This document shows positions 20,731-30,911 of a stretch of DNA of 64,000 nucleotides, one piece after another (the first letter of the stretch is position 1; each line of letters opens with the position of its first letter). Source of the stretch: Lunularia cruciata. Its lineage: Eukaryota > Streptophyta > Marchantiopsida > Lunulariales > Lunulariaceae. The stretch lies in assembly GCA_948567375.1 (NCBI GenBank), contig OX419760.1:52824001-52888000 (forward strand), given 5' to 3'. Below the pieces are notes generated by a model. The model saw only the letters and a list, made by a program, of their open reading frames with translations, was not told where the DNA came from and did no database searches. Position numbers and translations under genes: made by a program.

Positions 20731-21864
20731 AGATGGTCTACTTCAAAGAGCAGTGGGTAAGGAAGAGTCTATCTTACTCATAAAGGAGTTTCATGAAGGT
20801 TTAGTGTGTGGAGGACACTTTGCAAGAAAGGTGACTGCTTTCAAGATTCTAGATGCAGGTTACCATTTGAGAGGGATTTTCAAGGATTGTCTTGATTATT
20901 GCAAAACTTGTCATGTTTGTCAAGCTTTTGCTAGAAAGTCTACTTCCACTCCACCACTTAGATCAATTCCATTGCTAGGACCTTTTGAGAAGTGGAGAAT
21001 TGATTTTGTAGGTCCTCTCAATAGAACCCCAAGGAACAATCAGTACATTGTGGTAGTTATTGATTACCTTACCAAGTGGGTTGAGGCTAGATCATGGAGG
21101 GACAAGAATGAAAATGAAGTGCGTAGATTTCCTTATGAACACATTATCACTAGGTTTGGATGCCCTTTGGATTTGGTTTTTGATAGAGGAGGAGAGTTTA
21201 CAAGAAGCATTACTATAGCCATGCTACAACATTTCTCTATCACACATAGAGTAACTACATCCTATAAGCCAAATTCCAATGGCTTGGCAGAGAGAATCAA
21301 TCAGACCTTGTGCATGATGTTGGCCAAAGATGCAGAAATGGAGGGGGCTAAACATCATTGGGACAAGAGGATTCATGCAGTTTTGTGAGAGTATAGGATA
21401 ACCATGAAGACTTCCACCGGATATTTTCTATTTCAATGGTATATGGTATTGAGTCTACCTTAATTATTCACTTTCATTTTCCTACCTTCTAAAGCATTCA
21501 TAGGAGATTGAAGAAAGCACAAGGAGGTGATGCAAAGAAGTCAAGGAAAGATCAACTCATGGAGTTGAAAGAGGCAAGAGCAATTGCTATGGTTTGAGTG
21601 GACCAAGCCCAAAGGAAACAAAAGGAGAGCTATGACAAGAGGCAAGGCAAGAAGAAGGTGGAGCCTTTCAAGGAAGGTGATTGGGTAATGTTGTTTGATT
21701 CCATTCAATTCAAGAGAGTGCGAAATAAGTTTTTGCCTAAGTACTTTGGACCTTTCATAGTGGAGAAGATGTGGGGCAATTACACCCATGATCTCAAGGA
21801 GTTGGGAAGAAGACACTTTGATAGGATTAACCATGATAAGTTGAAGATGTACCATAGAAGGTAG
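20731..21864 (+). pseudogene. D element integrase
   Basis: The HHCC zinc domain reads IKEFHEGLVCGGHFARKV then YCKTCHVCQAFA. The catalytic core shows D in RIDFVGPLN, D in LVFDRGGEFT and E in SNGLAERINQTL, the DDE triad. After a stop at 21386-21388, 21598-21864 holds the C-terminal domain with EGDWVMLFD and FLPKYFGPFIVEKM, a GPY/F-type module. No chromodomain is visible. It would join element DNA to the target, making the GGCC(T) duplication seen at its own ends. Confidence 0.85.
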
Positions 21865-21896
21865 AGAGACCTTCACTTTGAGGACAAAGTGAAAAC

Positions 21897-21912
21897 TTAG
21901 TCCGGGGGTAAA
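21897..21912 (+). promoter_or_regulatory. D polypurine tract
   Basis: The sequence tccgggggtaaa directly precedes the 3' LTR start at 21913. It is the expected primer for plus-strand synthesis. Confidence 0.7.
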
Positions 21913-22604
21913 TGTAACACCTATTTGTGCATGTGTGTGGTATTGTGATATTTAGCTTGGTATTACAAGTACTTAAGAGATATTATTTATATAGAGATAA
22001 AAGATGGTTCTATATTAGTCATGGGCAGCTAAAGTTAGTCATAGCTAAGATAGAAGGGACCTTACTTTAGAGGAAGTAGAAAAGATGAGCACCACTATAT
22101 TGGATTTTAGTGTGTTGACTTGGTATTATTCCTAGGTGTTTGGCTTTGAGGAAAGAGTTGAGAACTCTTGGGCCCGCAAGCCTTTTTGTTTTGGATTCTT
22201 CTTTAGTCTAAGGATAGCCCATGTGAAGGAATCCTTGACTTAGTGGTTGGGTCAAGATAAGACCACATGCTAGTGGAATATGCCCATGTGAATGGATATT
22301 CCTTTCTACTTTTCGACTTTACTTGACTTTTAGTTTAGTAACTTGAGTTACTACGGTAATTAGTAACTTTGGTACATAACTATTTCACAAATATATAAAC
22401 AAGGGGTGAGGAGGTACTCATCATCTTTTCATTTGCAACTATCTTTCCCTCTCATTGAGTTCTCTAGTGAGCAATGTCTTGAGTCTTGGAGTGTTAGCCT
22501 TAAGGAGTATGATGGAATTGGGGTTCCTTGTTTTCTTAGTCCATGGTGCGCTACCATAATAGCCATCAGAGGTTTATCGTGAGTGAGAGATAGGCCGGTT
22601 CACA
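21913..22604 (+). mobile_element. D element 3' LTR
   Basis: This 692-bp LTR runs from TGTAACACC to GTTCACA, with the TATA box at 22392-22399. By eye it differs from the 5' LTR at few positions, which makes D one of the younger insertions here. The right flank ggcctatcaa rejoins the methyltransferase frame exactly. Confidence 0.92.
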
Positions 22605-22815
22605 GGCCTATCAATATCCGGAGTTATTATTGATGTCTGCAGTGAGAGGTTACCAGAAGGCCGTACCAGCAGACATTTCCTTACTAGGGATGCATGACTT
22701 AGAGAGGCATGGGCCTATTCACTTGGTGATTTCTGGATGGCCATGTTAGGGATATACACGTGCTAGTAGAGGATTGGGTCTTTGGGATCCTTGTTCTGGT
22801 GTGTTTTGGGAGATG
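22605..22815 (+). pseudogene. C5-cytosine methyltransferase domain, continued (motifs III-IV)
   Basis: Directly continuing 15819: YQYPELLLMSAVRGYQ, VPADISLLGMHDLERHG, HLVISGWPC-stop-GYTRAS, then GLGLWDPCSGVFWEMLR. GWPC(Q)G with downstream DPCSG-F fits motif IV, whose Pro-Cys dipeptide holds the catalytic cysteine that attacks cytosine C6; the following Gln codon is TAG. Motifs VI-X and the whole reverse transcriptase are missing: at about 22815-22830 the frame passes straight into the RNase H entry (LQHLKERLTSAPILRG). So the copy has a large internal deletion and cannot be active. Confidence 0.8.
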
Positions 22816-23270
22816 TTACGGATACTACAACATCTCAAGGAGAGGTTGACATCTGCTCCTATTTTGAGGGGACCGATCAAAGGACGACCATTTCAGGTTC
22901 ATACTGATTGGAGTATGTTGGGGCTTGGAGTAGTGCTCATCCAGCATGATGATGAGGGGAACAAGTTTGTGGTGGCCTATGCTAGTTGCTCCAACAATTC
23001 AACAGAGGCAAAGTATAGTTCATATGAGGGAGAGTGCTTGGTAGCAGTTTGGGCAGTAGCACATTTCTGATGTTACCTTTTTGGTAACCCCTTCACTCTC
23101 ATCATTGATCATCAACCACTTCAGTCGGACAAGCTTTCAGGGAAGCTTGCACGATGGGCTCTGATTTTACAGGAGTATGATTTCACTGTTGTTCACAGAC
23201 CTAGAGTGGTGAACCATGATGCAGATGGGTTGAGTAGAAACCCATGTCCCAGCCAGCAGGATCAGACCGG
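22816..23270 (+). pseudogene. C element RNase H
   Basis: ERLTSAPILRGP precedes FQVHTDWSMLGLGVVL, the first RNase H aspartate. YEGECLVAVWAVAHF gives the glutamate. After a stop, FTLIIDHQPL and HDADGLSRNP give the remaining acidic residues. It degrades the RNA strand during reverse transcription. No RT palm (Y/F-x-D-D) occurs before it in this copy. Confidence 0.8.
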
Positions 23271-24590
23271 AGCACATTGGCATGGTGAGACAGATGAGGA
23301 GATGGTGCTAGGTTGGCATGCATTGGCCTTTCTGTGTATATTTGCAGAGGCTTTGGTGGTATCTCTCTCAGCGTATATAGGAGGAGTTATTGAGGTCACA
23401 GATCCAAAGAGTGAAGATATTGGTACAGTTCAGCAAGACATTCATGATGACGTCTTAGTGACGGACTATCTTTGCACTGGTGTTGTGGGTGGCACAGTTG
23501 GGGCCAAGGAGAGAGACCGTGTTCTTCAGCAAGCCCGACGATTCAGATTGGAGGGCAGATACCTTTTGCATGTATGGGAGGATGGTAGAGTGCGAGTAGT
23601 ACCACTTCAATCTCAAAGACCACAGTTGGTCCGTCATGCTCATGAGGAGCTAGGACATTTTGGATTAAAGCGTACATATAGCTTACTCTAGAGTCATTAT
23701 TGGTGGCGCGGTATGCAGACCAAGGTATAGCATTTTGTTGCCAGATGTGTGGTTTGTGACCGAGTTAGAGCATCATTCAGTGCTCCTATGCCACAGTTAC
23801 ACCCATTACCTATCATGGGATTGGGTTACCATTGGAGTTTGGACTTTGCTGGACCTTTACCGCTGATTGTGAGACATCATTGGTATGTTTCGGTGATGGT
23901 GGAGCACTTCTCCAAGTGGATTGAGTTGGTGGCACTTCCTGACAAGTCTAGTGAAGGGACAGCTTACTCGTTCTTGGATCGAGTTCTTAGTCATTTTGGT
24001 GCACCAGCTGAGGTTTTGACTGATCAAGGTACAAAGTTCTTGGGGGAGTTTCAGGTCTTGTGTGACAAGGCTTTGATTGATCACTATACTACCTCCCGAG
24101 ATCACCCTGAGGCAGATGGCTTAGTAGAGAGAGTGGTTCAGACAGTGAAGAGAGGACTACAAAAGTATGGTTTGCAGAGAGGCCACTTGGCAGATTGGGA
24201 TCTCCAATTACCTTGGTTGGCCATGGGCTATTGGTTCAGCCGGCAAGCCTCCTTAGCATCCTTCTCTCTATACTTTCTACTCTATGGATGAGATCTTGAT
24301 CTTGATCTTGATTTATAGCCATTTGTTGAGATGCTACTATAGTTTTGGACTTGGATGACCCTGATGTATGGATGAGCGCATGTTCTCAGTGGGCAGAGAT
24401 CTTTCAGAGAGTGATGCCAATGGCCTTTGAGAACTTGGTGATTGCTTAGCATAGAGATACTTTACGCTATGCTACCATTTGAGCAGGAGGTTATAGACCC
24501 TCAATCCGTCAATTTCATAGAAGAGATTATGTATCTCTATAGCAGATAACACCGACAACATTTGATGTTTCAACAGGCTGCACTATCTTG
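23271..24590 (+). pseudogene. C element DDE integrase
   Basis: A ~120-residue linker (AHWHGETDEEM...) precedes the zinc domain HAHEELGHFGLKRT with CVVCDRVRASF. The catalytic core shows SLDFAGPLPL, VLTDQGTKFLGEF and HPEADGLVERVVQ, giving D, D and E. Then YGLQRGHLADWDLQLPWLAM. Frame breaks start near 24290, where a gatctt repeat (x3) sits in what other copies read as YGQDPDLP. The integrase type is Ty3-like, not a tyrosine recombinase. This matters because the element ends look like split direct repeats. Confidence 0.85.
24293..24315 (+). repeat. Short gatctt tandem repeat
   Basis: Three to four copies of gatctt lie within the C integrase, where other copies read only one. It shifts or lengthens the reading frame here. 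Confidence 0.7.
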
Positions 24591-24892
24591 AGAGTGCGTG
24601 AGGTTTTGCCATCTGGAGTCCTTGTGTTAGAAGGACATGATGGTGTTGTTTGGAAGGATCATGTGCACAATTGTGCACCATGCCACCTCCCAAACATTGA
24701 TGGTACTATGGACCCAAGCTTGGCACTTGTATGTGCAGGCTTGAGGTGTATGTTTATATGGCTCTTCTGGTGGAGCTGCTACTATGTTAGTGTGTGATAG
24801 CTATTCGAGAGGATGGCATATGGCATGTCTGACTCCTCCCCTCATGGTGGTTCCTCAAGGACAGTGGTTATGTCCTAGATGTACTTGACCTA
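24591..24892 (+). pseudogene. C element integrase tail ending in a PHD finger
   Basis: ILRVREVLPSGVLVLEGHDG and CAPCHLPNIDGTMD precede a C-terminal PHD zinc finger. Using the C1 and C3 copies as guide, the ligands are CMLC, CDSC, GWHMAC and CPRC (C4-H-C3 order), then a stop. In this copy one inserted base near 24752 breaks the frame inside CMLC, one Cys of CDSC is Tyr, and the rest (RGWHMACLTPPLMVVPQGQW, LCPRCT) is clean up to 24889. PHD fingers read histone H3 tails; targeting or chromatin binding is the likely role, by inference. Confidence 0.82.
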
Positions 24893-25056
24893 TAGCTAGT
24901 TCATTCTTTATATGGTATAGATTGCAGACAAGCGACTAACGATGGGGCTCCATAGCACTCGGCCTCTTGATCTTTGCCCATTAGAGGGTATACCATATAC
25001 TTAGAGTAGATAGCTATTTGGAGTTAGAGGGACCTAACCGCCAGTTAGGGGGTGAT
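24893..25056 (+). other. C element 3' untranslated region with polypurine-like tract
   Basis: This sequence of about 165 bp is conserved with 5106-5280 and 58293-58460 (both minus). It ends ccagttagggggtgat directly before unit R, the likely plus-strand primer. Confidence 0.65.
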
Positions 25057-25157
25057 TGTGGCACTTTAGAGTCTATGACTTATGTGTGAGTTGTGCTTCT
25101 ATAATGTATGATGATGACAACAATGTATGTTGTGTAGCGATGTATATACACATGACA
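25057..25157 (+). repeat. C element right terminal unit R
   Basis: Unit R, 101 bp, runs from TGTGGCACTTTAG to CACATGACA. The next bases, aacggacaaagag, are A0 gag. With CTAACG beside the C tip at 10120/10121 they give a 4-bp target duplication, AACG. No L unit is present on this side, so the copy has no terminal direct repeat. Confidence 0.8.
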
Positions 25158-26690
25158 AACGGACAAAGAGTGTCAACATCTTCTACAAATGATTCCTCAA
25201 CTGTCTCAAAGGAATTTTGAAGAACACATCAAAGGTGTTGAGCCTGATTCTTCCACTCGAGATGAAGTCAACACCCTCAAAGAAGAAATTGTTGAAGAAG
25301 ACCCTACTTTGAACTTGACAAATTAGAACCCCTAGGCTGTCAACACAACATTGATACCAGTCAACCCTTTGGCTCCGTCAAGTTCAAACTTACCACAGCC
25401 AATCCCTTCAAGTCAAACAATGACTTTGTTGCCTATCACTCGACACGCCTATCAAAAGCACAAGGGGACAGAACAAGACAAAGACCCCACTAATTTCATC
25501 AAAGTATTTGAAGTCATCTTGTTTGCTAACAAGGAGCATGACTTGGTAGATTGACTACGCATTTTCCCAAGTCTGCTCCAAAAGAAAGCTCGGAGCTGGT
25601 ACACCCATGTAACTCAAAAGGAGTTTGTACCGGCGGACTTGAGAAACAATTTCCTGGAACAATTTTGAGAAGTTGATTATGACACAAGTGTCTTCACGGC
25701 ACTCAACAATTTAGACAAAGGCAAGAAGGAGAAGTTGAGAGACTACTCTGAGCGGTTCATGGCGCTCTTGAACCAAGTCTTGAAGCAATCGGGTGTGGTG
25801 GGTTACTCTGATGCCCAAGCCATTACCTGGTTCCTTGGAGGACTTTCACCAAAGATTTGGATCTTTTCAAGAGAGAGGAATGTAACTTCCCTTGACAAGG
25901 TACTCAAACATGTTGCCCGCTATGAGGCAGCTCACTCTCACTCTGCCAGTAATCGTAGAAACCGAGAGAAGAAAGGCAAGAAGCCCAAAAGGAGAGCTTC
26001 TTGTAGTACATCCACTTCTTTGGAGGAATCCTCTACGTCTTCAAGCTCTTCTTTGGAATCCAAAGAAGAATCAAAGCGAAGATGAGTACAAAGATGTGGG
26101 GGTAAGAAACCAATGACTCCTCTAGCAAAGAGTGTACATAAGGCTGATACTAAGCTGGACGTCCTCATCAAGGAGTTTTTGGATTTTAAGATCCAGATGA
26201 TTGGGGTGAAGGACCAAAGGAAGCCCCCAACATTTGGCAGATCCAATGTATGGTGCACCGCATTTGGCAAGTCAGGCCATGCAAACATGGAATGCAATAA
26301 TTGTAATGCATTCCCAGTGCAGCAGATTGATTGGGTTCCGGGATGGAACCAAGAAGAGTAAGAAGAGGCGGTGTACCAAACTCAAGAGGTACAGCCTCAA
26401 GCAAGCACATTGTATCAAGGTCCAAGGTACGGACCAAGGGAGTGTAACCCCAATGCTCCTCCATGAAGACCAGCAATGGGCAACCAAAATTGACCTCAAA
26501 ATGTTGCACCCGGAGCATGTTACAATTGTGGCTTGATGGAACATTGGTCTCCAAATTGTCCGGAGCCAAGGCAAATTGGGTACGTTCTCCTATGTGGAAA
26601 TTGCAAAGGATCCGGTCATACAACCAACCAATGCCCTCATGCACCGAACCCAAAGCCGCCTATAAAGTATGTACAGACCCCGGCTGAGCG
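25158..26690 (+). pseudogene. A0 gag
   Basis: The A Gag continues from 10121. Recognisable blocks: MTLLPITRHAYQKHKGTEQD, FEVILFANKEHD, FPSLLQKKARSWYTHVTQK, RDYSERFMALLNQV, WFLGGLSPKIWIF, then a basic KKGKKPKRRAS and Ser-rich stretch. A knuckle-like block reads CTAFGKSGHANMEC (second Cys changed to Phe). Two more CCHC knuckles follow (CYNCG...HWSPNC and CGNCKGSGHTTNQC, about 26518-26640). Many stops and small shifts mark it as the oldest A copy. Confidence 0.82.
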
Positions 26691-28099
26691 TGCAACACTT
26701 CAGGCAAAGGGTGACACAATTGTAAACTGTATAACACTTGAGGAAGAAAGACCTCAAGAAGGGAGTTTGGCCTCAAAAGGAGAATGGCCGGACCTTGAAA
26801 TTTTGAAAGTTGAGACACGCAAAAGTAAGAAGAAGCATGATCCCAAAGAGCTGAGTACGACCTCGTTGTCTTCCAAAAAGGCAAAGAGACTGCGCCTAAA
26901 AGCAATCCTTTCTGCCAAGGAGGAAAAGACCTTGCTAAAGCCTTGCAAAAAGAACTCAAGGAGGCAATACTCAGGACTTGGGAAATGAGTTTGGAGGAGG
27001 AGACAAAGACAAAGCCTCCAGTTTTTCTGGCGGACATCCAATCAAAAAAAGTAAAGGGTCTGATCCAAGCCAAGGTGGGCCAGGAGCTAAGGACAAACCT
27101 TGGGTCAAGACCACTAGCAATCCTATCACCATTCTGAAGCGTCCCAAAGTCAAATTTGAACCTAGAGTGACTTTGAACCCAAAGTTGAAAGCGAAGACGG
27201 TTAAATTGGGAGGAGTACTCCAATATGATATTGTAGCGGATTTTGCAGCCACAAATGCAAATGTCACATTTAAGCAATTGTGGGAAGGCAACAAGCTGTA
27301 CAAGAGGCAGCTGAATTTGGCCCTCAAGAAAGTAAGGTCAATGTTGAAGAAAGACCTACCCGCTATATATCATATTGAGCAAGAAGATCTAGGATCTCCC
27401 GAGATCAACGTGGAGATTGCAGGGTGCATGATCACATCTATACCCATCAATTTGGGGTTAGGTGTGAATGTCATGACCAAAGATACTGCAAATTGATTGG
27501 GGTATCATATGTTTGAGCCAACACCCCGAGTCTTGAAATTTGCAGACCAAACTAGGAGACGGCCATTGAGCATGCTGTCAAACATTACCACAATCATTGG
27601 AGGGGTGCACTTCAAGTTGAACTTCATTGTGTTGCAACCAGTGACCAAAATTGGTTACCCTCTGTTGATCGGAAGACCCTAGTTGTACAATGCCCAAGTT
27701 GTGGTAGATTGGCATCAATAGAAGCTACGGTTCATTTCGTCCAAAGACCAGAAGTTGGTGACTATGAGTTGGACAAAGGTTCCACATCTCGGGGAAACTA
27801 GTTTGTTTGAAGATGAGGACAAATCCAAAGACAAAGTCCAAGTCAATTACTTGGAATGCTACGAGGTGGATGTCAAAGACAAAGATCCATATGACCTTGC
27901 CTCGGGTGAACATGACTTGGAGGAAGGGGAATTGATGGCAACTTGCCTTGAGTTAAGCCAAGTAAGCCACGTTGAAGGAGTCATCAATCCCAATGATTGT
28001 CAAGGTGTTGTCTTGATTGAAGGGAAAATTTTAAAAATTTTGAAGACAATCACTTCAGAGGAGTTGGCAGGATACACTACCTTGTTTATAGAATTCTAG
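26691..28099 (+). pseudogene. A0 protease region
   Basis: A Lys/Glu-rich linker (26700-27150) precedes GCMITSIPINLGLGVNVMTK, the protease active-site strand in which the younger copy has D-S-G; here D-S is N-L, so the active site is lost. Downstream are VLKFADQTRRRPLSML and KIGYPLLIGRP followed by a stop where Trp is expected. An acidic tail ends LFIEF-stop at 28099, as in the younger A copy. Confidence 0.8.
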
Positions 28100-30117
28100 A
28101 ATGTATTTGCCTGGTCTATCAATCAAATGCTGAGTATTCCACTAGAATTTGGAGAACACCGGATTGATTTGGTTGAAGGTGCAGTTCCAGTTTGGCAAAG
28201 ACAATACCGTCTAGACCCAAAGTACTCCCTTTTGGTGAAAGATGAAATTGACAAGTACTTAGGGGCCAGAATCATATTCCCTGTCTTAAGCAGTGATTGG
28301 GTCTCCCCCATTGTCATTGTACCAAAGAAGAAAACAAGGAAGATCCGAGTGTGCCAAGACTTCACAAGTTGAATGCAATCACAAGGAAGGATCATCATCC
28401 CTTGCCTTTTACCAATACAATTCTGGACCAAGTAGTTGGTCATCCTTGTTATAGTTTTCTTGATGGATTTTTAGGATACAATCAAGTATCCATCCAAGAA
28501 GAGGACAAGGATAAAACCACATTCACGACCAATTGGGGCACTTTTGCTTACAATCAAATGCCCTTTGGGTTGTGTAATGCTCTTGCTACTTTCTAGCGGA
28601 TGATGAATTCAATCTCCAAGGATTTCTTGTGCAAATTTGTGGAAGTTTTCATTGATGATTTTTGTGTGTTTGAGCAAAGAGATGTACATTTGGATTACCT
28701 TTGCCAAACTTTTGAAAGTTGTCATTTTGCCAGTTTGTCATTACACCCAGAGAAATGTTTCTTTGCCATGAAGGAAGGAATTCTTCTAGGGCATCGGATG
28801 TCAAGCCGAGGTATTGAAGTTGATGGCAAGAAGATCAAAGTAATCTTAGCTTTGGAATCCCTGAAGAACATCCGGGAGCTAAGAGCCTTCTTGGGACATG
28901 TCGGATAGTATAGACGCTTCATTCTAAACTATGCGGTGCTTGCTACACCCCTTACAAAGCTTCTGAAGAAATCCAAAGACTACCTGTGGGAAGCAGATCA
29001 AGAAGAAACTTCCTAGGTGTTGAAGAAGAAACTGGTTGAAGCACTAGTTGCGCGGGCCCCAAATTGGGACGTCCCTTTTCATGTATATGTGGACACTTTG
29101 TCCATGGCAATTGGAGTTATCTTAAGTCAGAAGGACAAGAAGAAGAAGGACTACCTAATGTATTATGCCAGCCAACAACTTTTAGCTTTTGAAAAGGACT
29201 ATTCAACGACTGAAAGAGAAGCACTCAGAATGGTGTATACGTGCAAGAAATTTTGCCACTACCTGTTGGGATACGAGTTAGTCTTCTATGTTGACCATTA
29301 CGCATTGCAACATTTGGTCAAGAAGGCAGATTTGTCCAGGTGAATTGCAAGATGGATCTTGTTGTTACAAGAATTCACATATACTATACAAGTACGGAAG
29401 GGAGCTTTGCATTTGAATGCAGACTTCCTGTCCAGGTTAGAAACTCAAGACCAAGAATGGGAAATTGACGATTGGTTCCCTGATGAAGAGTTATATCAAT
29501 TAACAACAATGCAAAGTACAAGGTATGCAGCCAAATATCATTATCTACATACTCTCCATTGTCCTAAAGGGCTGGACCCAGAGTAGAGGGTAGTCTTTCA
29601 CAAGAAAATGGGGCCGTCTCAACTAAGACACATCATTTTATCAAGGTGTGCAAAGACAAAGTACTTTGGCAATGCTTGGAGTCATACAAAGTCGGAGGCG
29701 TAATCCAATCTTTACACTCCAAAGCATTGGGAGGACACTATGCTCTAAAGAATACTATAAAGAAGATTCTTTCCTTGGGGTATTGGTAGCCTACAATGTA
29801 CAAAGACACACATGCCCATATCCGAAGCTGTGATGCTTGTTAGCAAACTAGGAAGCCGACTGCTACATCTCAATGGCCTTTGAGACTAATTTTACCCTTG
29901 GCCTTATTTGAGAAATGGGGAATTGATTTTGTAGGTCCCATTCAATTAGTGACCCAAGTCACAAGGAAGAGATACATTTTGGTTTGCACTGACTATGCTA
30001 CCAAGATGGTCGAAGCTGAAGCAACTCTCAAAGATGATGATGCCAAAACCGTGGCGGAAATTTTCTTTTGAAACATCATCTCCCAATATGGTGTCCTTTG
30101 GAATTGGTTAGTGACAG
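28100..30117 (+). pseudogene. A0 reverse transcriptase, RNase H and start of integrase
   Basis: RT blocks: GEHRIDLVEGAVPVWQRQY, SPIVIVPKKKTRKIRVCQDF, PFGLCNALATF-stop-RMMNS, catalytic VFIDDFCVF and LGHRMSSRGIEVD. RNase H: VYVDTLSMAIGVILSQ, TEREALRMVYTCKKF, FYVDHYALQHL, NADFLSRLE. Integrase: zinc-domain remnants near 29750-29850, WGIDFVGPIQLVT and CTDYATKMVEAEA. The gene is cut at LVSD by the complete A element. Stops such as ttcTAGcgg and tccTAGgtg replace CAG. Confidence 0.85.
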
Positions 30118-30911
30118 TGTGACAACCCGGCAAATATCACTTTTGCGGTAATCGGGTAAGTAAAGTTTGTTCCCGCAGAGATACGAGTCAGAAATGTCCA
30201 AATACGAAGCAAAGTAACAATTTCAGTTCTTCTTGAGTTCTTCTTTAGTCTCTTAGGTAGAAACCATACCCAAAAGAGAGTAACAAGCACTGACTCGCAA
30301 TCTTGTCACAAATTAACACTCCATAATCACAACTTCATCAAATCTTTCCAAGCAATCTTGATTGTGATGATTCAGGCTCTCCCGAAAACGGCACTTCACT
30401 GCAAAACAACTTCGCCTTAGAATTGTGTTCCACCCTTCCACTGAAGGCACAACTTCCTCAATCAAAATTGCTTCACATTAACTTCGCACTGCACTCACAA
30501 ATGCAGAATACTACCAACACTACAATTCCTCTCAGATCTGTCAAGGCATTGCTTCGATTGCACTTCACTCAGGATCAAACACACAGAATGAAGATCAAGG
30601 CTGTGGAATCCAACATCCAACAAGCACAATGACTTGCACTTCGAATTTCTCCAAACACTCACAAACACAATTACAAAGTTGATACTCGGAATCAAGCTCA
30701 AGCGACGAGCACTGCTTCACAGCACTTTGCTTTATCTATTCTTAGAAATAATGAGCACTGAACAATAATTTCCTGCGAATGCCACTCTTAAGTAGTGAAG
30801 CAATCGACAGTTCTAACAACTATATCGTTTCTACAACAACTGTTCTAACTTGTAGATCCAAAATGACAATGCACCTCTTCATATCTGCCCCTTCAAATCT
30901 CAAATTGGTTA

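Noticed and set aside
10901-25157. C as a DIRS-type element because of its split repeats
   Set aside because: The integrase has an HHCC zinc domain and DDE core and there are 4-bp target duplications; no tyrosine recombinase motif is visible.
25057-25157. The 101-bp R unit as a complete short 3' LTR
   Set aside because: The matching sequence is absent at the 5' end of the same copy, so it is not a terminal direct repeat there.
30495-30701. A ~68-codon frame repeated in several A and E LTRs (30495, 49974, 53297, 54589, 47588)
   Set aside because: It starts at TTG in most copies with no ATG and lies downstream of the LTR ORF; the similarity is explained by LTR homology. Not counted as a gene without codon-level evidence.
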